A stretch of DNA of 64,000 bases, from assembly GCA_020851415.1 (NCBI GenBank), contig JADZCU010000004.1:1-64000 (forward strand), written 5' to 3'. Source of the stretch: Candidatus Peregrinibacteria bacterium (GTDB taxonomy: Bacteria; Patescibacteriota; Gracilibacteria; UBA1369). The notes beneath the pieces were generated by a model. It was given only the letters and a program-made list of their open reading frames with translations. It searched no databases and was not told the DNA's origin. A program made the translations under genes and the position numbers. This document shows positions 16,361-24,836 of this stretch, one piece after another (the stretch's first letter is position 1; every line of letters begins with the position of its first letter).

Positions 16361-17297
16361 GGCTAATATAAAGGAGAGCGTGGTGAGAAACGTATTCGAG
16401 TAGAATACAGAGCGCTAAAACTCACCCACCACACCCTATGCAAAAAATATCAAAGAAATTCACGATAATCAAAAATAATCTGGTAGCCGCTCGAATCCTT
16501 CGGAAACAGCGATGGAAAGGGCAAATAGCGTGTCCAAGGTGTGGATGTGTGAATGATATTTCACCACATTCGATCTTCAAAAATGGAATTAAACGGTATT
16601 TTTGTCACAATTGTATGAAAACTTTTACAGATATAACAGGCACTATCTACGAGAAAACCAAGGTTCCACTCTGGAAATGGGTCTATGGCCTGATCATACT
16701 TCTGGAATCCACGGGATCACTTTCTGCTGCAGAACTTTCCCGAAACATTGAAGTCTCATATCCGACGGCCCTCAAAATGATGCGAAAGATCAGATCCACA
16801 CTTCAAAATGACCGATTTGAAGGCACTCTCAAGGGTATTTGTGAATCAGATGAAGCCTGGATTTCTCACAAGAAAAATCAGCAAATTCTGCTGGGGACAG
16901 TTGAACGAAACGGGAGATTAAAGCTTTTTCCGATTATGGATCGATCTGACACTTCACTGTATTTCCCACATCGAAAATATGTTGAAAAAGGCAGTATGGT
17001 CTGCACCGACAGTCTCAGCACCTACAACAATCTGAACCATCGATATATTCATCACACGGTCAATCACTCAGCGAAACAGTTTGCCTGGAGACATGTTCAT
17101 ACCAACACTATTGAGGGTGTTTGGAGCATGCTCAAAGGTGTTCTTCGGACCATTCATCATGGTGTCTGGAAACGTTATCTCCAGGGCTACTGTGACCTCT
17201 TCTCCTTCATGTATTCGCACCGCTTTCTTTCTCTCTCTGATCGTTTCTCCCTCCTTATCTCTAAATCTTGTCAACCACGCTCTTGTTTATATTAGCC
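16361..17297 (+). mobile_element. Intact IS1595-family insertion sequence (937 bp)
   Basis: Terminal inverted repeats begin GGCTAATATAAA at 16361 and, on the other strand, at 17297; over 24 bp they differ at two positions. The element is flanked by a perfect 8-bp duplication (GTTGATAC), the size known for IS1595. It contains one full transposase gene whose stop codon lies within the right inverted repeat. Perfect duplication and an open transposase suggest a recent, possibly active insertion. Confidence 0.93.
16438..17295 (+). CDS. IS1595-family transposase
   Basis: 285 aa. The N-terminal zinc ribbon has C-P-R-C-G and RYFCHNCMKTF pairs (about 32-60), followed by a helix-turn-helix-like part (LSAAELSRNIEVSYPTALKMM). 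The DDE-type catalytic domain shows CESDEAW, VCTDSLSTY and HTNTIEGVWSMLKG, the last being the typical H-x-N-x-I-E-x2-W-S-x-L-K of IS1595. It cuts and pastes the surrounding element. No frameshift or stop interrupts it. Confidence 0.93.
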   Translation: MQKISKKFTIIKNNLVAARILRKQRWKGQIACPRCGCVNDISPHSIFKNGIKRYFCHNCMKTFTDITGTIYEKTKVPLWKWVYGLIILLESTGSLSAAELSRNIEVSYPTALKMMRKIRSTLQNDRFEGTLKGICESDEAWISHKKNQQILLGTVERNGRLKLFPIMDRSDTSLYFPHRKYVEKGSMVCTDSLSTYNNLNHRYIHHTVNHSAKQFAWRHVHTNTIEGVWSMLKGVLRTIHHGVWKRYLQGYCDLFSFMYSHRFLSLSDRFSLLISKSCQPRSCLY

Positions 17298-17305
17298 GTT
17301 GATAC
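17298..17305. repeat. 8-bp target-site duplication, right copy
   Basis: GTTGATAC directly outside the right IS end. Confidence 0.9.
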
Positions 17306-17323
17306 CAGAAGAAAAGGCTTTTG

Positions 17324-18196
17324 TTAGAGAGTTTTAGCCTCTTCCAGTTCATGCGGGAGTTCTGGGGCTTCTTTGAAGAAACTGAGCATTTCTTTATGGA
17401 TTTTTCCGTTTGTGGCGAGAATATTTCGGCCATACAGATCAAGCTTTTGCCCAGCCATGCTCGTGATCCGGCCACCAGCTTCTTTGAGTATGCAAACTCC
17501 TGCGGTGATGTCCCAGGGTTTGAGTCCCAGCTCCCAATAGCCATCTATGCGGCCGGCGGCCACATAACAAAGATCTATACTGGCTGCACCACCACGTCTG
17601 ATTCCTTGGGTGTTGTAAAGGAAGTGTTCAAAATTGGGCAGATTTATGCCACGTCTTTTGTAGGTGAATCCTGTGGAAAGAAGGGAAAATTGCAGGGTTT
17701 TGGTTGTTGATACTTTGATTGGTTTGTTATTGAGGAATGCGCCCTGACCTTGTGCTGCTGTGTATATTTCATTGAGTAGGGGAGCGTAGATGACGCCAAC
17801 AATGGGTGTTCCCAGATAGGCCAGTCCTATGGAAACGGCAAAATATGGGTGAGAATGGGCGAAATTGGTTGTTCCGTCGATGGGGTCAATAATCCACTGA
17901 AAGCCCTGGCCTGCGTTTCTTTGAGAGCCTTCTTCCCCTAAAATGCCGTGATCGGGAAACATTTTGCTAAGCTCTTTTACTATTATGGTTTCACATTTTT
18001 TGTCGATTTCAGTTACGAGATCGTTGCTTCTTCCCGCTTTGAAATCGATTTTGAACTTTTTTCCGCAGGCACGTTTTTGTATTCCACCGGCTTTGAGAGC
18101 CAGTGTGCGGGCTGCAGTAAGAAATCTCTTCAGATCATTTTTGTTGAAAGCTGGCAATGGAGTGATTGGTGAAAAAGTAACCGGGAAATGTACCAT
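17324..18196 (-). CDS. Inositol monophosphatase-family phosphatase
   Basis: 290 aa from MVHFPVTF (an upstream in-frame ATG would add 34 unlikely residues). Metal-dependent sugar or inositol phosphatase: GEEGSQ, WIIDPIDGTTNFAHSHPYFAVSI and the C-terminal WDITAGVCILKEAGG are the three canonical Mg/Li-site motifs. Family members (SuhB, CysQ, fructose bisphosphatase type) differ in substrate and cannot be separated here. An IS1595 element has inserted 19 nt after its stop, between the gene and its terminator. Confidence 0.88.
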   Translation of the reverse strand: MVHFPVTFSPITPLPAFNKNDLKRFLTAARTLALKAGGIQKRACGKKFKIDFKAGRSNDLVTEIDKKCETIIVKELSKMFPDHGILGEEGSQRNAGQGFQWIIDPIDGTTNFAHSHPYFAVSIGLAYLGTPIVGVIYAPLLNEIYTAAQGQGAFLNNKPIKVSTTKTLQFSLLSTGFTYKRRGINLPNFEHFLYNTQGIRRGGAASIDLCYVAAGRIDGYWELGLKPWDITAGVCILKEAGGRITSMAGQKLDLYGRNILATNGKIHKEMLSFFKEAPELPHELEEAKTL

Positions 18197-18600
18197 TTCT
18201 ATTTTTTCCTTTTCAATGAGATTTTGCAAACAACTCTTGAAGCCAATGCGAAAATATTTTGTATAGTTCCATTTCGTATAACAAAAGATATGGTTCAAAT
18301 TTTCTGCAACTACAATTCTGTAACGAACTCACCAAATTCTTGACGATGGGTGATCAAAAGTTTAACGTATGGCTTGTCCTATATTTAGTAGTTACTTTTT
18401 CTAGGAGCCACAATTGCTAGTGTGTCCGAGGGTTTCGGCTCATTTGGCAGGGCGTGGTTCATGGTCTAAAAAAAATCAGTGCAATCATGCTTTTTCGACC
18501 CCGGATTTCTGATCAAAATTTATAGGATTTTACCCACCCGTGTTTCAAAAAAATATCAAAACGAAACACCAATATACCCACCCTTTAACCTTGTTCCGTT
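18197..18600 (+). other. 404-nt gap upstream of the ribonucleotide reductase gene
   Basis: No ORF or RNA gene recognised. It holds a weak promoter-like pair (TTGACG 18340-18345, TAACGT 18363-18368), a direct repeat TGATCAAAA (18352 and about 18510), a small hairpin around CCGAGGGTTTCGG, and a 7-bp stem GTGTTTC/GAAACAC (18540-18546 with 18563-18569) ending about 30 nt before the start. No cobalamin riboswitch B12 box is visible, although the enzyme uses B12. Confidence 0.4.
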
Positions 18601-21600
18601 ATGGTTCCTGCGCCATCCATCGCTACGAGCTCGCCGACAGCTCTCAAAGATCGTGTTAAGAAAGGTCTGAAAATCCAGCGTTTTTATACTGAAGCCGGAA
18701 AAGATCCTTTTTCTTATTTTGAATACGATTTTCGTACCTCACGCATTACAAACCCGGACGGTTCCGTGGTTTTTGAAATGAAGGATGTTGAGGTTCCAAA
18801 ATTTTGGTCTCAAGTTGCGACAGATATTTTGGCGCAAAAATATTGCCGCAAGAAGGGTGTGCCTCAAGTAGATAAAAATGGGAAACCAAAATTGGATAAG
18901 GAGGGAAATCAAGTTTTTGGTTCAGAGACTTCAGTGAAAATGGTTGCTACACGTTTGGCTTCTACCTGGAGACACTGGGGTGAAACTCATAACTATTTTG
19001 ACAACGCTGAAGATGCTCAGGCTTTTGAAGATGAATTGAAATATATGATTGTGGCACAAATGTGTGCTCCAAATAGTCCGCAATGGTTTAACACGGGTCT
19101 TGCTCATGCTTATAACATTACGGGTGATGCTCAGGGGCACTATTATATAGACCCTGAAACAGAGAAACTTTCGAAATCCAAGGATGCTTATACACGTCCG
19201 CAACCACATGCCTGCTTTATTCAATCTGTGAAAGATGATTTGGTAAATGAAGGTGGTATCTTTGATTTGATCATCCGTGAGGCACGTTTGTTTAAATATG
19301 GTTCTGGAACAGGTACAAACTTTTCTAAGGTTCGCGGTGGAAATGAAAATCTTTCTGGAGGTGGTGTTTCATCTGGTCTTATGAGCTTCCTGGCTGTGCT
19401 TGATCGCGCTGCCGGTGCTATTAAGTCCGGTGGCACTACACGCCGTGCGGCGAAGATGGTTTGCTTGGATATGGATCACCCGGAAATTGAAGGGTTTATT
19501 GATTGGAAAGTTATAGAGGAACAGAAAGTGGCTGCACTGCATGCCGGTTCCCATATGTGTTATGAAGAATTGAAGAAGATTGTGGATAGCGCAGCTGAAA
19601 ATGGTTTGGATGCTGAGAAGAATCCAAAATTGAAGAGACTTATTTACGAAGCTGATCAGAAACATATTCCTTTGAAGTACATTAAACGTGTTCTTCAACT
19701 GGTTGAGGAAGGCATGAAACCTGATGAGTTCAGTTTCCGTCGTTATGATACGGATTTCCGTTCTGAGGCTTATCTGACTGTTGGTGGCCAGAACTCAAAC
19801 AACTCTGTTCGTGTGCCAAATGAGTTTGTTCAGGCTGTTCGAAATAATACTGAATGGAACCTTATTAACCGCACGAACGGGAAAGTTTATAAATCTATTC
19901 CTGCACGAAAATTGTGGGACAAGATCGCAAATGCTGCATGGGCTTCCGCTGATCCTGGTATCCAATATGATTCGACTATCAATGAATGGCACACATGTCC
20001 TGAGGATGGCCGTATTAACGCTAGTAATCCGTGCTCTGAATATATGTTTTTGGATGATACAGCCTGCAATTTGGCTTCGATCAACTTGATCCGTTACTAC
20101 GACGACAAGACAAAGAAGTTTGATATTGAAGGGTATCGTCACACTGCACGTTTGTGGACCATCGTTTTGGAGGTTTCTGTTTTGATGGCGCAGTTTCCAT
20201 CCAAAGAGATTGCTGAACTTTCTTATGACTTCCGTACTCTTGGTCTTGGTTATGCCAACATTGGTACTGTTTTGATGCAGATGGGGATTCCTTATACATC
20301 TGAAGAAGGTTACGCAGTTTGTGGCGCTCTGACTGCTATTCTTTGTGGCGAGTCTTATGCCACTTCAGCTGAAATGGCAAAAGTGCTTGGTACTTTCCGC
20401 AAGTATGAGAAGAACAAAAAACATATGTTGAAGGTTATCCGCAATCACCGTCGTGCGGCTTACAATGTTTCTAAGAATGAATACGAAGGTTTAACTGTTA
20501 CTCCAAAGGGTATCAATCCTGCTTACTGCCCTGAAAACATGTTGGCTGCGGCCCGTGAGGCTTGGGATCGCGCTCTTGAGTGGGGTGAGCAGTTTGGTTA
20601 TCGTAATGCGCAGACAACTGTTATTGCTCCAACTGGAACAATCGGACTTGTTATGGATTGTGACACAACAGGTATTGAACCAGATTTTGCTTTGGTGAAA
20701 TTTAAGAAGCTGGTTGGTGGCGGTTATTTCAAGATCGTGAACCAATCTATTATTCCAGCTTTGGAAAATCTTGGTTATACCAATGAACAGATTGTTGCTA
20801 TTGAAAACTATGCGAAGGGACATGCAACTTTGAAGGGTTGTCCTCATATCAACGAAGAAACTCTTCGTGGGAAAGGTTTCACTGATAAAGAGTTGTTGGC
20901 CACCGAAACTCAGCTCACCGGTGTGTTTGAGTTGAAATTTGCCTTCAATAAATTCTCTTTGGGTGAAGAGTTCTGCCGCAATGTTCTTGGTATGGGTGAA
21001 AAGGAACTGAACGATATTAATTTTGATATGCTTTTGGCTCTTGGTTTCACAAAGGAACAGATTGAAGAGGCCAATGAATATGTTTGTGGAACTATGACTT
21101 TGGAAGGAGCTCCACACTTGAAAAAAGAACACTATGCTGTTTTTGACTGCGCGAATAAATGTGGAAAGAAAGGCAAACGCTTTATTCCATACAATGGTCA
21201 TCTTCGTATGATGGCTGCGGCTCAACCGTTTATCTCCGGTTCTATTTCCAAGACTGTGAACATGCCAGAGGAATGTACAGTTGAAGATATCCAAAAGGCT
21301 TATATGGAAAGCTGGGAATTGATGCTGAAATGTAATGCTATTTATCGTGATGGTTCTAAATTGAGCCAACCACTCAACACATCTTCTGCTGATGATGCGT
21401 ATGCTTCGCTCTTCAACTTTGAAGATATTGAAGATTCTGATGACACAGCCGGCCCTGAACGTGTTCAGCAGGTGATTGAGAAAGTTGTACAAAAGCCTTT
21501 CCGCCGAAAACTTCCTTCAGAACGTCACAGTCTTACCCACAAATTCTCTATTTCCGGACATGAAGGTTATTTGACCGTTGGTCTTTATGATGACGGCCAG

Positions 21601-22230
21601 CCTGGTGAAATCTTTATCAAGATGAGTAAGGAAGGTTCTACACTCTCAGGTATTATGGATGCTTTGGCTTTGTCTATCTCTATGAATCTTCAGTATGGTG
21701 TGCCAGTTGAGGTTTTGGTGAGCAAGTTCTGTCACACACGTTTTGAACCTGCTGGTATGACCGGCAACCGTGATATCCCAATGGTGAAATCTATTATGGA
21801 TTATATCGGCCGTTATCTTGCTTTGAAGTTCTTACCAAAAGAGTCTGCAAAGAAATATCACAATGCTGATTTGGTGGATCGCGCATATAGCGAAAGCACG
21901 AATCTTCTTTTGCCACGCGTTCCGGTTGAAACGGCGGTTATTGGTAAGTTTGAAGAGGTTACCGCTAACCTGGTGAATGATCGTGAACATCGTAATGCTA
22001 AAGGTGCTGTGGTTGAAGTAGAGCAGCGTGTGGCTGTTGAAGCCGGTAAGCCTGCGATGGAAATGAAAGCCAATATGAGTGCTGAGGAGTTTGCGAAGAT
22101 GCAAAAAGATATGGCTCTTCACCAAAATAATGAAGATGCGGCTATGTGTTCTGCTTGCGGTGCCGTGATGGTAAGAAATGGATCTTGCTATAAGTGTATC
22201 GATTGTGGCGAAACAAGTGGTTGCAGTTGA
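18601..22230 (+). CDS. nrdJ: Adenosylcobalamin-dependent (class II) ribonucleoside-diphosphate reductase
   Basis: 1209 aa. Makes deoxyribonucleotides with a B12-generated radical, so it works with or without oxygen. Visible: the first redox cysteine in PHACFIQSVKD, RLFKYGSGTGTNFSKVRG, the active-site N-x-C-x-E in ASNPCSEYMFLDDTACNLASINL, TTVIAPTGTIG, and a C-terminal CSACG...CYKCIDCG zinc-like tail that carries the re-reducing cysteines. Long for the core enzyme, with an extra region at about 330-400 and 690-860 typical of the large NrdJ form. Its stop codon overlaps the left arm of a 120-nt hairpin element (22221-22340). No dedicated activase or NrdR gene is in the window. Confidence 0.95.
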   Translation: MVPAPSIATSSPTALKDRVKKGLKIQRFYTEAGKDPFSYFEYDFRTSRITNPDGSVVFEMKDVEVPKFWSQVATDILAQKYCRKKGVPQVDKNGKPKLDKEGNQVFGSETSVKMVATRLASTWRHWGETHNYFDNAEDAQAFEDELKYMIVAQMCAPNSPQWFNTGLAHAYNITGDAQGHYYIDPETEKLSKSKDAYTRPQPHACFIQSVKDDLVNEGGIFDLIIREARLFKYGSGTGTNFSKVRGGNENLSGGGVSSGLMSFLAVLDRAAGAIKSGGTTRRAAKMVCLDMDHPEIEGFIDWKVIEEQKVAALHAGSHMCYEELKKIVDSAAENGLDAEKNPKLKRLIYEADQKHIPLKYIKRVLQLVEEGMKPDEFSFRRYDTDFRSEAYLTVGGQNSNNSVRVPNEFVQAVRNNTEWNLINRTNGKVYKSIPARKLWDKIANAAWASADPGIQYDSTINEWHTCPEDGRINASNPCSEYMFLDDTACNLASINLIRYYDDKTKKFDIEGYRHTARLWTIVLEVSVLMAQFPSKEIAELSYDFRTLGLGYANIGTVLMQMGIPYTSEEGYAVCGALTAILCGESYATSAEMAKVLGTFRKYEKNKKHMLKVIRNHRRAAYNVSKNEYEGLTVTPKGINPAYCPENMLAAAREAWDRALEWGEQFGYRNAQTTVIAPTGTIGLVMDCDTTGIEPDFALVKFKKLVGGGYFKIVNQSIIPALENLGYTNEQIVAIENYAKGHATLKGCPHINEETLRGKGFTDKELLATETQLTGVFELKFAFNKFSLGEEFCRNVLGMGEKELNDINFDMLLALGFTKEQIEEANEYVCGTMTLEGAPHLKKEHYAVFDCANKCGKKGKRFIPYNGHLRMMAAAQPFISGSISKTVNMPEECTVEDIQKAYMESWELMLKCNAIYRDGSKLSQPLNTSSADDAYASLFNFEDIEDSDDTAGPERVQQVIEKVVQKPFRRKLPSERHSLTHKFSISGHEGYLTVGLYDDGQPGEIFIKMSKEGSTLSGIMDALALSISMNLQYGVPVEVLVSKFCHTRFEPAGMTGNRDIPMVKSIMDYIGRYLALKFLPKESAKKYHNADLVDRAYSESTNLLLPRVPVETAVIGKFEEVTANLVNDREHRNAKGAVVEVEQRVAVEAGKPAMEMKANMSAEEFAKMQKDMALHQNNEDAAMCSACGAVMVRNGSCYKCIDCGETSGCS

Positions 22231-22340
22231 AAATAGGTTTTTACTTCGTCAGATTGAAAAAAATCTCCTCAACGTACTGACTCGTACGTATCGGAGATTT
22301 TTTTCAATCTTCCTCGTAAAAACGCAATTTTGAACTGCAA
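22221..22340. repeat. 120-nt long imperfect hairpin element, copy B
   Basis: Outer arms TTGCAGTT (22221-22228) and AACTGCAA (22333-22340). TTACTTCG (22241-22248) and CCTCGTAA (22312-22319) frame a perfect 17-bp stem (22252-22268 with 22293-22309) whose tip includes GTAC...GTAC. Same architecture and frame motifs as 6824-6948. It includes the last codons and stop of nrdJ. Likely acts as a strong 3' hairpin. Confidence 0.8.
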
Positions 22341-22446
22341 CAAATGGCATCTTTTTAAAATAATGAAGTACCAGCCATTTTTGTAATGTCTGCGTTGCAG
22401 TGGTATTATGCCTAGAGTAGGTAGATGTATAATTTAAAAATATTCT

Positions 22447-23571
22447 ATGAAAAAATATTTGTTGGTGGGGACCATGGCTTTTAGCTTGCTTGGCTCATCC
22501 CTGGCTTTTGCAGATGTGCTTCCGGAAGGTAAAGTGGTTGTTCCGGTGTGCGCTAAATTAATAGGTCTTTCGGAGCTGCCAAAGATTACGGTGTACGCCC
22601 GTGAAACTGGCCCAATGTTGGAGACTCCAAAAGTTTGGAAACCGGCAGAAGGTGAGTGTGTTGATGTTGGTTATAAGTTTAACTCAATTAATTTGTATGC
22701 TGTCGACTCTGAACGTGCAAAGAGTTTGGGTGTTGATTATGACCCTGCGGATGATGCAGCTGCTTATAGCACAACTACAGAGCTTGATGTTGATGATTTA
22801 TATGAAGATGAAGGGACTGACATTGAGTATAAACATAATGAATACATTGTCCCGGGAGTTGATAATACAAAAAAAGAGTTGATTGTCCTTTTTGCAGGTT
22901 CTCAAACTAATATGAGCATCGCAGATTCTTTCCCGCAGATTCCCGAGGGAGTTGAAGACTATATAACTGTGCAAGCTGGCGGTCCTGTGTTTACCGATGT
23001 TGTTGAAGGTGCCACTTATTATGACGCTCTTTTGTATTTGAAGAACGCCGGTGTTGTTTCCGGTTATGATGATGGAAGTTTTAAGCCAAATAATACTATT
23101 AACCGTGCGGAGTTTACTAAAATTATTGTTGGAGCTACGCTCGAATCAAATGGCTTATGTATGGAGGGTTATGCAAATGAAGGAGGTACATACATGAATC
23201 TTTTCACGGATGTTCTTTCTCCGGTTGGCTCTGCTGAACCTGTATGGTATTTGGATTATGTTTGCGAAGCGAAAACAAACGATTTGGTTGATGGTTATCC
23301 AGACGGCAGTTTTAAACCTGAGCAGCAAATTAACTTTGCCGAAGCTGCTAAGATTATTGTGAATGGTTTCAAGTTACCTATAGCAAGTGTTGCAACGGGT
23401 GAACCTTGGTATAAACCGTATGTAACCGTTTTGTCTGATAAAAAGGCAATCCCCATGACAATCCATCAGTTTAATCAGAAAATTACCCGTGGTGAAATGT
23501 CTGAAATGATGTTTCGTCTGAAGACGAATAACACTACTTTGACTTCGGGGGCCTACGCGGATTTACAATAA
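22447..23571 (+). CDS. Secreted SLH-domain protein
   Basis: 374 aa. A clear signal peptide (residues 1-22, LLGSSLAFA), an acidic N-terminal domain of unknown fold (about 25-175), then three SLH repeats from about 180 (FTDVVEGATYYDALLYLKNA, VVSGYDDGSFKPNNTINRAE; LVDGYPDGSFKPEQQINFAE; a weaker third ending ITRGEMSEMMFRL). It would attach to the cell wall or S-layer polymer, with the N-terminal domain exposed. One of three different SLH proteins in the window. A GC-rich hairpin (23611-23637) follows its stop. Confidence 0.88.
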   Translation: MKKYLLVGTMAFSLLGSSLAFADVLPEGKVVVPVCAKLIGLSELPKITVYARETGPMLETPKVWKPAEGECVDVGYKFNSINLYAVDSERAKSLGVDYDPADDAAAYSTTTELDVDDLYEDEGTDIEYKHNEYIVPGVDNTKKELIVLFAGSQTNMSIADSFPQIPEGVEDYITVQAGGPVFTDVVEGATYYDALLYLKNAGVVSGYDDGSFKPNNTINRAEFTKIIVGATLESNGLCMEGYANEGGTYMNLFTDVLSPVGSAEPVWYLDYVCEAKTNDLVDGYPDGSFKPEQQINFAEAAKIIVNGFKLPIASVATGEPWYKPYVTVLSDKKAIPMTIHQFNQKITRGEMSEMMFRLKTNNTTLTSGAYADLQ

Positions 23572-23610
23572 AGTTTTGTGAGTTGGGGTAACTTCGTATG
23601 AAGTACAGCT

Positions 23611-23637
23611 CGCGGGGGCGGATTGGATGCCCCCGCG
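23611..23637 (+). terminator. GC-rich hairpin after the SLH gene
   Basis: CGCGGGGGC and GCCCCCGCG form a perfect 9-bp stem 40 nt after the stop. The following bases (GGTTGTCTT) are not a clean T run, so it may be a weak terminator or an mRNA end protector. Confidence 0.5.
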
Positions 23638-23643
23638 GGTTGT

Positions 23644-23670
23644 CTTAGCTACGCCTTTACGTACACCCGG
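23644..23670 (+). repeat. Dispersed 3'-end repeat, copy 3
   Basis: CTTAGCTACGCCTTTACGTA followed by CACCCGG. Its right part supplies the last codons (VGTPGCT and stop) of the convergent gene at 23657-24829. Confidence 0.75.
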
Positions 23671-24829
23671 GGGTGCCCACCAACATGGGAATGTACGGAG
23701 CATGATTGTTGGTGGTGAAGATACTTCCGTATCGTTTTGGGGTGGCGATGAAACTGTTGTCATCGGCTATTTGGCAGAATTCGAATCCGATTGCCTTCCC
23801 GTCTTGGGTGAAATTGTTGGCGAAATGAGCTTCTCCGTTTATGGCAACGAATGCTTGAGCTGCTGCGGGATCTGTTTCCGATAAAAAGGCCAGAATGCGG
23901 TTTATGGTACCAATATCCATTCCGGTCCAACCAGGTTTCGTGAGTTTTGTACTGAAGTTTTGAATGTTGGGTTGCTCTCCTCCACCTACTGAAAATCCAA
24001 TCAGTTGGACTTTATTTGGTGATCTGCCCCTTTGCTTTCTTTCTTCATTGATTTGTCTGATAACGTATTGTTCGGTGTCTTTTTTGGCTTTGCGAAGGAA
24101 TTTTTTGTCACGTTTGGTTATGAGTGTTGCTTGGTGATGTGGTTCATTGATGAGGATGAGTTGTCTGAGTTTCGATGCGTCTGCGTTGGCGCTTTGATCA
24201 AGTTCTTTGATGAAATGAGGATTGTTCAGGTCGGTAAGGCGGTGGAGCGCTTGTCCGTCGCCGAGGCGCCTGTCGTTGAAGGCGACGGTATCGATAACGC
24301 GATTTTTGAGTGCATCCTCGAACTGCTGCATGGATGATTCTGAAATTGAGGGAATGTGAAGTGTTTTCTCTTCACCTGGATGCCAATATTTTGTGTGCAG
24401 GTAGTAGCTGCCCCATTCCAACCTTTTCCCAAAAAGATTGATTCCGAATTTTTTGAATCGCTCAGCCATCTCATTTGGATCGACCATTCGTTCCTGGAGT
24501 TTGGCAAGAGAGGTTATTGGTGCCGGTTTTTTTATAACCAGATCTGGGATTTCCGGAAGATTTGAAGCGGTTTTTTGCTGTACCGTTCTTCGGATGCTGT
24601 CGATTTTTTCTTTTAAATGTTTTTCTGAAAGTACGTCCAGGGCTTTTGCTTCCAGGAGCCAGTTGAGACCAATGAAATCTATATCGGAAAGAATGCCAAA
24701 TCGTTGGAGCGCATGGAGTATTTGGTATCTTTGATCCGTATTGAGTTTTCTCCATTCGTCCGTGCCGGATTCTTGAACAAACTTTTGTATTTCCGGCTTT
24801 AATACTGGTTGTTCGAGGAGGTGACTCAT
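23657..24829 (-). CDS. Unrecognised 390-aa protein next to a lipid-kinase-like gene
   Basis: No family recognised. Soluble, no signal peptide or membrane segment. The N-terminal 130 residues are helical and charged; the C-terminal half has a glycine motif VQLIGFSVGGGEQPN, then TGMDIGTINRILAFLSETDPAAAQAFVAINGEAHF, which reads like a compact alpha/beta domain. It follows the kinase-like gene by about 7 nt in the same direction, so the two are probably one operon. Its last residues (VGTPGCT) are encoded by a dispersed repeat, so the natural C-terminus may have been changed. Confidence 0.7.
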   Translation of the reverse strand: MSHLLEQPVLKPEIQKFVQESGTDEWRKLNTDQRYQILHALQRFGILSDIDFIGLNWLLEAKALDVLSEKHLKEKIDSIRRTVQQKTASNLPEIPDLVIKKPAPITSLAKLQERMVDPNEMAERFKKFGINLFGKRLEWGSYYLHTKYWHPGEEKTLHIPSISESSMQQFEDALKNRVIDTVAFNDRRLGDGQALHRLTDLNNPHFIKELDQSANADASKLRQLILINEPHHQATLITKRDKKFLRKAKKDTEQYVIRQINEERKQRGRSPNKVQLIGFSVGGGEQPNIQNFSTKLTKPGWTGMDIGTINRILAFLSETDPAAAQAFVAINGEAHFANNFTQDGKAIGFEFCQIADDNSFIATPKRYGSIFTTNNHAPYIPMLVGTPGCT

Positions 24830-24836
24830 AAGAAGT

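Noticed and set aside
18301-18600. Cobalamin riboswitch before nrdJ
   Set aside because: No B12 box or typical core was visible; only small hairpins and repeats.
23591-23601. TAACTTCGTAT resembling half of a loxP site
   Set aside because: Only 11 bases match and there is no spacer or second arm; it is likely chance.
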